From Bacteroidota bacterium (GTDB lineage Bacteria; Bacteroidota; Bacteroidia; Chitinophagales; Chitinophagaceae), in assembly GCA_018266615.1 (NCBI GenBank), contig JAFEAB010000034.1:1-42107 (forward strand): a stretch of DNA of 42,107 nucleotides. The letters are read 5' to 3'. The notes below the pieces were generated by a model. That model was given only the letters and a program-made list of their open reading frames with translations. It was not told the origin of the DNA and searched no databases. Both the position numbers and the translations under genes were made by a program. The first letter of the stretch is position 1. Each line of letters opens with the position of its first letter. This document shows, in pieces, positions 1-6,833 of the stretch.

Positions 1-41
1 CGGATATTGGAAGCGCTTTGGTTTTTCTGGATCTTTGGATA

Positions 42-240
42 TGATTGATATTAACTATCAATCAACTTCTGATACAAAGATGCGGCAGTTTGGGTTGCTA
101 TTCAAGAGCAAATCTGCCCCTTTTCTGCCTTGTTATAAATATCCGCAAGAATCGTAAATAGCCGTTAAACAGGATGGCTACTTTACGTATAGTTGATACG
201 TAGATTTACGATACTTTTTCTGTTTGTGCTATTTAAGCCA
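42..240. repeat. Left terminal inverted repeat: structured end sequence
   Basis: From position 47 this stretch is the reverse complement of the last ~195 bases of the window (41914-42107), with only three substitutions (165, 193, 194). It is rich in dyads. A 9-bp hairpin with a TTAAC loop lies at 42-64. A hairpin with an internal loop lies at 84-118 (GGCAG/CTGCC outside TTGCT/AGCAA). A nested three-stem structure lies at 151-212: ATCGTAAAT/ATTTACGAT encloses AGCC/GGCT and TACGTAT-N5-ATACGTA. No coding potential is seen. The repeat may continue left of 47, because its mate runs off the window end. I infer a mobile-element end or a structured RNA or DNA site; the class is unknown. Confidence 0.9.
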
Positions 241-336
241 TGAATGAAATGCAGATGGCCACGAATGCACGAATGAAATGCCAATCACCACGAATGCACG
301 AATGAATTCCTTTTAGCCACGAATGCACGAATGAAT
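241..336 (-). repeat. Short tandem array of the 29-bp repeat (left end, 3 units)
   Basis: Three units read on the minus strand as the motif CATTCGTGCATTCGTGGC plus a variable linker. The mirror-image array at the right end (41791-41913) has four units, so the two ends differ by one unit. Confidence 0.9.
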
Positions 337-515
337 GGGGGGCTTTTTGGTGGAATGTGCAAGGATATAAATATTGAAAAAGATTAAGACAGTTTGCTGC
401 CCCCACCCCGGGGGCGAAAATAAAACCGGGAAAAATCCGAACAAAAGAAAATGGCTAATGAAATTTCAGTTTGATTAAAATTTATTTTGTTCGCTAAATA
501 GGGCAATATATCAAA
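337..515 (-). repeat. Repeat core, copy A (complete)
   Basis: This ~180-bp block lies between 29-bp arrays, and its minus strand matches the plus-strand cores at 6001, 41243 and 41611. It contains the GC-rich hairpin GCCCCCGGGGTGGGGGC, an AT-rich flank running into TTTGATATAATGCC, and the segment TTTTTCAATATTTATATCC on the other side. It shares the 'CCTTGC' variant with copies B and F. No transposase is encoded. Confidence 0.9.
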
Positions 516-565
516 GCCACGAATGCACGAATGAAATTCCAATTACCACGAATGCACGAATGAAT
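516..565 (-). repeat. 29-bp repeat array between cores A and B (about 2 units)
   Basis: Two copies of the GCCACGAATGCACGAATG motif join core A to the diverged core B. The same relation (core-array-core) is mirrored at 41243-41790. Confidence 0.85.
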
Positions 566-680
566 GTGGGCCCATTTTGGAGGAATGTGCAAGGATATAA
601 ATATTGAAAAAGTTTAAGACAATTTGCTGCCCCCACCCCGGGGGCGAAAATAATGCCGGAAAAACTTCTTACAAAGGATT
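566..680 (-). repeat. Repeat core, copy B (partial, diverged)
   Basis: The GC-rich hairpin and the AATATTTATATCC segment match copy A closely. Similarity fades beyond about 665-680, and no array follows on the inner side. A one-base difference next to the hairpin shifts any reading frame relative to the other copies, which argues against the core being coding. Confidence 0.8.
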
Positions 681-946
681 TTCGCTGAATTATATTTATT
701 TTTAGCATAATTCTATTTACCAAAATATTGAATATGATCCTACTTATTCTCCAGTACAAGGGCTGCCGGATACCCGCCTGACCAGACGGGCAGGAGAGCG
801 ACACCCCTATGATTTACGCTAATGCTCCCTTTTAATCCAATACTTAAATTAAAACATTGAGAGTATAGCGTACATCATGTACCGTTATTGATAGACGATA
901 AAATGTTGAAAGCCTCAGTACAATGTAATCATTTTGGCAACAGTCC
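681..946. other. Non-coding interval downstream of the DUF885 gene
   Basis: No convincing gene is seen. A GC-rich segment at about 764-795 and a 13-bp dyad GTACATCATGTAC at 870-882 are the only local structures. The neighbouring gene ends at 947 on the minus strand, so this is its 3' flank. No clear hairpin with a T-tract is visible. Confidence 0.4.
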
Positions 947-2752
947 CTACTTTGCAGAAAGGGCATCTGCCCACTTATCCAGTTTTTCTTCTAAAACCAT
1001 TAGTGGCATGCTTCCACTATTTAATACTTGTTTATGGAACTCGGCAATATTAAATTTCTTTCCTAATTGTTTGCTATACTTTTCCCTGAGTTCTATAATT
1101 TTCAAGGCGCCAACTTTATAAGATAATGCCTGGCCCGGAATGGCCATATACCGCTCTACCTCGGAAGTTGCAAAGTCTTCGCTTATCGGTTCATTGTCAA
1201 TCATGAATTTAATGGCTTCCTCACGGGTCATTCCCTTACTATGTATGGCTACATCCACCACCAGCCGCAATGCCCGTAGCATTTCGTCCGATAGGGCTCC
1301 CATATGCTGATAGGGATTCGTATAAAGGCCTAACTCTTTTCCCAGGCTTTCGCAATATAGCGCCCAGCCCTCATCGTAAGCTCCACAGGACTTATATCGG
1401 CGGAATGAAGGCAACAAGCTGTCCTCCATTTGTAAAGAAGACTGATAATGATGGCCTGGAACCGCTTCATGCAAAAATGTACTTTCCATACCCGAGGTAA
1501 CATTAAACTCCTTCGGGTCAATAATGGGTACATAAAATATTCCGGGTCGCTTTCCATCGCTCGATCCCTGCATATACTCGATACTGGCACTGGCTGCCCG
1601 AAATGCTTCAGTTTGCCGAATCTCAAATTTACTTTTTGGAAAAAGAACAAAGTATTTATCCAGGTTCGGTTTGATGATATCATATATATGGCGAAAAGAA
1701 TCCAGCACCTGCGATGCGGTTGTAAATGGGAAAAATTGTTTATCCGTTCTCATAAAATGAAAAAAGGCATTGAGGTCCCCTGTGAAGCCAGTACTTTGCT
1801 TAACCTCTTCCATCTCAGCTCGAATCCGTTTTACTTCATTCAATCCCGTATTGAAAATATCTTCCAGCGGTTTATTGGTAGTCGTCCATCGTTTTACACA
1901 ATACTTATAATAGTTAATTCCATTGGGAAGGTATTCAACTCCAGAGGTAACCCGGGCCTTTGGCAGGTATTCGTTCTTTAGAAAATCCGCCATCTTTTTG
2001 TTGGCAACATTTAGATCATCCCAGATTGCCTCCTGGTAAGCTTGCGTGATGCTGTCTTTTTCGGAAGGTGAAAAATTCACAGGCAGATTTCTTATGGGCC
2101 CATAAAATATACTTTTGGTTACATCATTGCTTACAAGGCCATTGCAAATGGCTACCATCTTTACTACCAATGCTTTTGGTAAAACATAGTTTGTTGCTAT
2201 CCCCTTTCTGAAATTTTCAATTGCACTATCGCACCAAATTGTATATCCTTTAACCCTTTTCAACCAATTATAATAATCCTTTACGGAATGAAATGGCTGG
2301 GCAGATTCTCCGGAACCATATTGTCCCATGGCCAATACGATATTGCCGGAGAGTTTATTGGTTGGATCTCCCATTTGGGTGAATGGGATTTTCCAGGTAT
2401 CAAATTTTGCTCCTTCCAAAGCCAGGTCGACATCATATTTTAATATTTGATAGCTAATGGCATCTTCTTCAGCCATATCCTTAGGATCATAATGTTTGAG
2501 GCTATCTGAATATCCGAGGTAAAATTCCTTTACCTCATCCCGGTATGCCTGGGTGCAGGTATTGCGGAATTGGTCATTCCTGCTACTGTCGCCAAAATGC
2601 ATGGCATCTAATGGTTGAAGATCCAATAGCCCCTGCCAATAACTCTCCAGCATAGCATGAAACCGTTTAGGATTCAATTTCCTCTTTTCTGGTTGAGAAC
2701 AGGCCGTAAAAAAGTACAATAATATTAATACTGGTATAACTCTATTCATCAT
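947..2752 (-). CDS. DUF885-family metallopeptidase-like lipoprotein
   Basis: This 601-residue protein starts with a short hydrophobic signal ending in a lipobox (FFTAC, Cys18), so it is probably a lipoprotein of the cell envelope. It belongs to the DUF885 family. The signature HEAVPGHH begins at His428, and a downstream EGWALY with Glu461 would complete an HExxH-like zinc site, as in related gluzincin-type peptidases. Length and motif order are normal for the family. The substrate is unknown; peptides are likely. It lies 34 bp downstream of the GH5 gene on the same strand and could be cotranscribed with it, although the functions are not obviously linked. Translation may start at either of two adjacent Met codons. 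Confidence 0.9.
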   Translation of the reverse strand: MMNRVIPVLILLYFFTACSQPEKRKLNPKRFHAMLESYWQGLLDLQPLDAMHFGDSSRNDQFRNTCTQAYRDEVKEFYLGYSDSLKHYDPKDMAEEDAISYQILKYDVDLALEGAKFDTWKIPFTQMGDPTNKLSGNIVLAMGQYGSGESAQPFHSVKDYYNWLKRVKGYTIWCDSAIENFRKGIATNYVLPKALVVKMVAICNGLVSNDVTKSIFYGPIRNLPVNFSPSEKDSITQAYQEAIWDDLNVANKKMADFLKNEYLPKARVTSGVEYLPNGINYYKYCVKRWTTTNKPLEDIFNTGLNEVKRIRAEMEEVKQSTGFTGDLNAFFHFMRTDKQFFPFTTASQVLDSFRHIYDIIKPNLDKYFVLFPKSKFEIRQTEAFRAASASIEYMQGSSDGKRPGIFYVPIIDPKEFNVTSGMESTFLHEAVPGHHYQSSLQMEDSLLPSFRRYKSCGAYDEGWALYCESLGKELGLYTNPYQHMGALSDEMLRALRLVVDVAIHSKGMTREEAIKFMIDNEPISEDFATSEVERYMAIPGQALSYKVGALKIIELREKYSKQLGKKFNIAEFHKQVLNSGSMPLMVLEEKLDKWADALSAK

Positions 2753-2786
2753 AGATTGATGGGTTCAAATTTTAAGATGGATAAAA

Positions 2787-4073
2787 TTACTGCTTAAATT
2801 CGTCAAGATTCACAGCTCTGACCAATTTCCAAATATGCGAATCCGACTCATAAACCGCATTGATTCCCTGCGGCTCAAATGGCGGATCCCCCATTAGCGG
2901 ATCGCCAGGTTGCCAATAGGGTTGTAAAGAATTTCGTTGCACCTGGCCACCAAATGCCCAGAAGTTTGCACAGGAGATTGTTTTAAACTCCTTATCCTTT
3001 CCAAATATGGCATTACAAATAAACCGGTAGTAGGCTTCGCGGTGATGGTAAGGAGTTCCGGGTTTTAATTGTTCCGCATCACGTGGCATACCAAATTCTT
3101 CCAATACCAGGGGTTTATTGAGAATTCGCATAATGGAATCATTTTCCTTCAAATAGGCGATGGTATTCCTTTTTACCTGTACCATTGCTATATTGACGGA
3201 GGTATCAGAGAACCATTGCCAGTTTTTGGGCCATATATGAAGAGTGGCATAATCAATCAGGGGATCGGAATGAACCTCAAAAAAAGTAGCGGCATTTTCA
3301 CTGCCAATTGTCCCCTCGGTTCCTGTGGTAACCAGGTGTTGTTTATCCAATGATTTTATTAACTGGGCTGCATCCTGAATAAATGATTTATATGCAGGAA
3401 TAGCGGCAGGCCGCATAGGTCGGGGCTCATTTGCAATTTCCCAGGCCATGATGGAGGGATCAGCATAGTATGAAATTCCGGAAATAGAATTCTTCCTATT
3501 AATAAAATGGGAAGCTGCATCAAAATACATTTGTTTACAGGGGGCACATGAATAAAACTTCGAAATTTCATCCCGCATCTTATCCCATTCCATATAATTC
3601 CGCATATCCGAATCCGATAACTTATCATTCCAGTTGAGATATTGCAGGAATCCTCCACTCCATTCCCAGTTGTTGGAGAGGTAAATAACGGCATACATTT
3701 TTCTTTTCCTGATCTCATTAAGAAAAAAATCGAAAGCTATTAATAATTCGTTATTTAAACTGTCTTTGGAAGGGCGAAGGGCTGGTGTTACACGGTATTT
3801 CCCGTTAATGATTCCTATTCCTTCTACCATAGCCAGAACCCTGATATTTGTTACCCCCTGTTTTTTCAAAAAATCCAATTCATGAACTAACCGTTGCTTT
3901 CCTTCTTCATTAGTTGCCAACAAGCCTGCATACCACATATTTACGCCAAAGAATTTATAGGGCTTGTCTTTAATAAAAAACTGATGGCCTTTCACCTTAA
4001 CAAAATCCTTCTGTGCAAAGACTGGAGAACCAAAGAAGACAAATAGGATTAAATAAAAAATGTCCCGAAGCAT
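2787..4073 (-). CDS. GH5 family secreted mannanase-like glycoside hydrolase
   Basis: The product is a glycoside hydrolase of clan GH-A, family 5, most like endo-1,4-beta-mannosidases. The acid/base Glu lies in WEIANEPRP (Glu216 from this start) and the nucleophile Glu in LVLEEFGMP (Glu326). A signal peptide, MLRDIFYLILFVFFG, precedes the catalytic domain, so the enzyme is exported. I chose the Met at 4073 because it gives a standard signal peptide; an in-frame ATG at 4109 adds 12 residues. About 428 residues suits a single-domain GH5_7-type enzyme, and no carbohydrate-binding module or T9SS sorting domain is seen. The exact substrate (mannan or another beta-mannoside) is an inference. Confidence 0.88.
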   Translation of the reverse strand: MLRDIFYLILFVFFGSPVFAQKDFVKVKGHQFFIKDKPYKFFGVNMWYAGLLATNEEGKQRLVHELDFLKKQGVTNIRVLAMVEGIGIINGKYRVTPALRPSKDSLNNELLIAFDFFLNEIRKRKMYAVIYLSNNWEWSGGFLQYLNWNDKLSDSDMRNYMEWDKMRDEISKFYSCAPCKQMYFDAASHFINRKNSISGISYYADPSIMAWEIANEPRPMRPAAIPAYKSFIQDAAQLIKSLDKQHLVTTGTEGTIGSENAATFFEVHSDPLIDYATLHIWPKNWQWFSDTSVNIAMVQVKRNTIAYLKENDSIMRILNKPLVLEEFGMPRDAEQLKPGTPYHHREAYYRFICNAIFGKDKEFKTISCANFWAFGGQVQRNSLQPYWQPGDPLMGDPPFEPQGINAVYESDSHIWKLVRAVNLDEFKQ

Positions 4074-4335
4074 AACCGAAGGTACAAAGGAGGAGGAAAT
4101 GAAATTCAAATTTATCAGGGGAAGATGCTTCTATTAAATATCAGTATAAGACAGCAGGAGAGATTTCCGGTATCAATTATAATTAATCAGTAACCTTCTT
4201 AAGTATTCGGAATACAGAAACCCTATTTTAATGGTATGAGGAGATTTTATATCCCGTATCCAGAATTTATATCCACTACAAATATTTACAAATATGACAG
4301 TTGGTTTAGTTGCGGAAAGTATGAAAAAAGAGAAT

Positions 4336-4450
4336 TTCTTAAACATTTTGCTGCCCCCTCCCCGGGGGTAAAAATAACCATGGGAAAAATTTAAACAATA
4401 AAACTTAACTGAAGAATATTTAGTGTGGATTAAAATTTGTTTAATCTCAG
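4336..4450 (-). repeat. Repeat core, copy C (degenerate, solitary)
   Basis: The minus strand preserves the GC-rich hairpin (GCCCCCTCCCCGGGGG on the plus strand), the flanking TTTTGCTG and GGGAAAAAT, and a GATTAAAATTTGTTT tail. Most other positions are substituted and no 29-bp array flanks it. It looks like an old copy of the element. Confidence 0.7.
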
Positions 4451-4550
4451 CCTCCCTCCCTAAGCAGGTATTCTTCCCATGCATTTCTTCTTTCCCAGTG
4501 ATAATTTTTTGCTACATGATTCCTTTTCAATATATATTGTATTTCGGTGC

Positions 4551-4586
4551 ATGAAAACCCGCACCGGGTTTTTTAATTTATGCTGA
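4551..4586 (+). promoter_or_regulatory. Hairpin with T-tract and possible leader peptide upstream of 4605
   Basis: AAAACCCG-CAC-CGGGTTTT forms a perfect 8-bp stem with a 3-base loop, followed by TTAATTT. It ends about 30 bp before the start codon at 4605, and no plus-strand gene lies upstream for it to terminate. The same bases encode an 11-residue ORF, MKTRTGFFNLC (4551-4586). The visible possibilities are a leader attenuator, a terminator for antisense transcripts, or an mRNA stability element. Confidence 0.5.
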
Positions 4587-4604
4587 ACCTTAAAATCTAA
4601 ATTC

Positions 4605-5501
4605 ATGAAACAGGTTGGCCTTTTTCTATGCTGTATATTCATTCTATTTTTTGCCCATGCACAAAATGTAGGTATTGGCAATCCGGCACCCGCTGAAAAG
4701 CTTGATGTAAATGGCAATATTAACGTTACCGGTACTATAAAAGCAAATGGTATAGATGGGGCTGCAAACCAGGTGTTAATGAAAAACGGTAGTGGTACAA
4801 TGGTATGGGGTGATATGTGTGAGTATAAAAACATTTTTGTATTTGCTACGCCGGGTTCCACAAATTGGACGATACCTCCAGGTGTAACCAAGGTATGGGT
4901 TGAGGCCTGGGGCGGAGGAGCAGGTGGCAATTGGTATGGTGGCGGCGGTGGGGGTGGTTATGTAAGTGGGATTATTAATGTAGTTCCAGGTAATAGTATT
5001 GGATGTGTTGTTGGTGCAGGTGGCTCGGGCGGAGGCTCCACAAGTGGTAACGGTAATAATAGTTCAATAAGCTATTCCCCAATAGGTTTAACACTTACCG
5101 CTTATGGAGGTTACAAAACAACATTCACAGCGCCGGCTATGTTGTCGGATGGTTATGGAGGAAACTTTGGTTCTTCAGTGGCATTTGACTCATATTGGGG
5201 TAAAAACGGCGAAGCAGCATCTTTTGTCAGAACAAGTGGATTTCAATATAATGCCACTACATTTATTGAACAATCCACCGGGGGTAATGGGGGTAGCGCC
5301 GGAAACACAGTAAATACCGGTGGTAAAGCAGGATTTTATACGTTTAATACAACAACTTCAACAATGATACGACTTGGGCTTGGATCAAATGGTATTTTCC
5401 CAGGGGGTGGTGGTGGTTCAGGTTATGCAGGTCTTTTGTCAAGTCTTGGAAATTCCAACGGGAATGCTGGTGCTAAAGGAGTTGTTTTTATTCATTATTA
5501 G
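4605..5501 (+). CDS. Secreted glycine-rich tail-fibre-like surface protein
   Basis: The protein has 298 residues. A signal peptide (to about residue 19, ending AHAQ) is followed by NVGIGNPAPAEKLDVNGN, the short repeat-like N-terminal module common in Bacteroidota surface proteins and in phage tail fibres. After a linker, TNWTIPPGVTKVWVEAWGGG opens a glycine-rich domain that runs to the C-terminus and is full of GGGG, GSGG and Asn/Ser stretches. This resembles the glycine-rich receptor-binding domains of fibre tips. No T9SS sorting domain is present. The function is unknown; adhesion or another extracellular binding role is an inference. A hairpin leader lies immediately upstream, and no gene follows closely. 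Confidence 0.8.
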   Translation: MKQVGLFLCCIFILFFAHAQNVGIGNPAPAEKLDVNGNINVTGTIKANGIDGAANQVLMKNGSGTMVWGDMCEYKNIFVFATPGSTNWTIPPGVTKVWVEAWGGGAGGNWYGGGGGGGYVSGIINVVPGNSIGCVVGAGGSGGGSTSGNGNNSSISYSPIGLTLTAYGGYKTTFTAPAMLSDGYGGNFGSSVAFDSYWGKNGEAASFVRTSGFQYNATTFIEQSTGGNGGSAGNTVNTGGKAGFYTFNTTTSTMIRLGLGSNGIFPGGGGGSGYAGLLSSLGNSNGNAGAKGVVFIHY

Positions 5502-5659
5502 AAAAGGGAATTAATACTTGAAATTAAAATAACTTCAAATTCATTTCAATATTATAAGTAAGTAGAAAGTTAATAATCGATAGGTAACATTTAGGAAACA
5601 ATGACGAGGCAAGTGAAACCCGAAACTGAATTAATAAATATGGGAAATGAATAGTTGAG
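5502..5659. other. AT-rich spacer
   Basis: Nothing recognisable is seen between the glycine-rich gene and the start of the 29-bp array. Confidence 0.4.
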
Positions 5660-6000
5660 TTTTCATTCGTGCATTCGTGGCCCTCAGCATTTCATTCGTA
5701 CATTCGTGGCCATCAACATTTCATTCGCGTATTCGTGGCCCTCAGCATTTCATTCCTGCATTCGTAGGCATAGGCATTTCATTCGTACATTCGTGGCCCT
5801 CAACATTTCATTCGTGCATTCGTAGCCATCAACATTTCATTCGCGTATTCGTGGCCCTCAGCATTTCATTCCTGCATTCGTAGGCATAGGCATTTCATTC
5901 GTGCATTCGTGGCCATCAACATTTCATTCCTCCATTCGTGGCCCTCTGCATTTCATTCGCGCATTCGTGGCCATCAGCATTTCATTCCTGCATTCGTGGC
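5660..6000 (+). repeat. 29-bp tandem repeat array, about 12 units, with 116-bp higher-order period
   Basis: From 5688, eleven units start with CATTTCATTC at exact 29-bp spacing (5688, 5717, 5746 and so on to 5978), preceded by a partial unit. Each unit holds two tandem CATTCGTG-like octamers and a GGC end. Units 2-3 and 6-7 are identical variants, which shows that a block of four units (116 bp) was duplicated. Because 29 is not a multiple of 3 and the unit lacks stop codons, it produces spurious open frames rich in HFIRAFVA and FHSCIRG. Confidence 0.95.
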
Positions 6001-6183
6001 TTTGATATAATGCCCTATTCAGCGAACAAAATAAATTTTAATCAAACTGAAATTTCATTAGCCATTTTCTTTTGTTCGGATTTTTCCCGGTTTTATTTTC
6101 GCCCCCGGGGTGGGGGCAGCAAACTGCCTTAAACTTTTTCAACATTTATATCGATACCCATTCCACCAAAAAGACCCCACATT
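6001..6183 (+). repeat. Repeat core, copy D (complete, internal)
   Basis: This complete ~180-bp core begins TTTGATATAATGCC directly after the 29-bp array. It contains the GC-rich hairpin at about 6102-6118 and ends in a second short array. It carries the 'CGATACCC' variant shared with copy E. It is the only complete core away from the window ends. Confidence 0.9.
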
Positions 6184-6234
6184 CTTTCGTGCATCCGTGG
6201 CCCTCAGCATTTCATTCGTGCATTCGTGGCCATG
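6184..6234 (+). repeat. 29-bp repeat units abutting the Lrp gene
   Basis: About two units (CATCCGTGGCC and CATTCGTGGCCATG) run up to 6234. The next base is the first base of the complement of the regulator's stop codon, so no spacer separates repeat and gene. Confidence 0.85.
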
Positions 6235-6735
6235 TTATTCTTTGTACCCTTCCCCAACTTTCTGCTTTAGCAAATTCAAATCCGGCTGGGCATATTTATA
6301 TACCTTAAAATAGAGCGTGGTCTTTGTTTGATGCACCCCTTTTATTTTTGATATCTCATCAATAAACTGTACCAGGTGCCCATGATCCCGACACATCACA
6401 TTCACTTCCAGGTCATATTCACCCGAAGTCATGGCGAGGAAACTGACTTCCGGCTTTTTAGAAATTTGTTTTGCCAGCTTCTCCTTTAATGTGGCAGGCC
6501 TAACATAAATAGCAATGTGTGCATAGGAGTGAAATCCGATTAAGTCGGGCTCTACCCTCCCTACAATATTTATGGCTTTGTCGTCAATCAGTTTATTTAC
6601 CCTGGCACGGGCGGTACCAATTGAGACATTTAATTTTTCGGCAATTTCAGTAAACGACATCCTCCCATCCTTCTGTAAACAGGAAAGAATAAGAAAATCA
6701 AGATCATCTAAATGGTGTCGGCTCGTTTTTGACAT
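6235..6735 (-). CDS. Lrp/AsnC family transcriptional regulator
   Basis: This 166-residue protein has the Lrp/AsnC layout. An N-terminal winged helix-turn-helix occupies about residues 8-60 (DFLILSCLQKDGRMSFTEIAEKLNVS). A C-terminal alpha-beta RAM ligand-binding domain occupies about 70-150 and includes SGEYDLEVNVMCRDH. It is transcribed away from the pyrimidine-degradation operon across a 98-bp gap with overlapping candidate promoters. By analogy with PydR-type arrangements it probably controls that operon in response to a pyrimidine or beta-alanine-type effector. That role is inferred from position. Its stop codon abuts a repeat array, so its 3' end has no terminator of its own. Confidence 0.92.
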   Translation of the reverse strand: MSKTSRHHLDDLDFLILSCLQKDGRMSFTEIAEKLNVSIGTARARVNKLIDDKAINIVGRVEPDLIGFHSYAHIAIYVRPATLKEKLAKQISKKPEVSFLAMTSGEYDLEVNVMCRDHGHLVQFIDEISKIKGVHQTKTTLYFKVYKYAQPDLNLLKQKVGEGYKE

Positions 6736-6751
6736 ACGGGGAAATTCTGTT

Positions 6752-6782
6752 ATAAGATAAAATTTTGGGCTATAACTACAAA
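6752..6782 (-). promoter_or_regulatory. Candidate promoter of the Lrp-type regulator
   Basis: On the minus strand, TTTG (6782-6779) is followed after exactly 19 bases by TATCTTAT (6759-6752), a 6-of-8 match to the Bacteroidota -7 box TAnnTTTG. It overlaps the promoter proposed for the divergent operon. Confidence 0.4.
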
Positions 6783-6804
6783 TTTTATACTTTTAGAGCT
6801 ATAA
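6764..6804 (+). promoter_or_regulatory. Candidate promoter and operator of the pyrimidine operon
   Basis: TTTG (6764-6767) is followed after 20 bases by TACTTTTA (6788-6795), a 7-of-8 match to TAnnTTTG. Two direct copies of GCTATAA (6769-6775 and 6798-6804, 29 bp apart, each followed by an A/T-rich tract) bracket the box. They could bind the adjacent Lrp-type protein. Confidence 0.4.
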
Positions 6805-6833
6805 ATTGAAAAAATTACAAAATAAATTGATTT

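Noticed and set aside
5688..6000. CRISPR array, because units are 29 bp and regularly spaced
   Set aside because: Units are directly contiguous with no unique spacers, and no cas gene is present.
5677..6313. Open frames inside the repeat arrays encoding HFIRAFVA/FHSCIRG-type peptides
   Set aside because: They follow from a stop-free 29-bp unit read in all three frames. There is no start context, domain or conserved frame.
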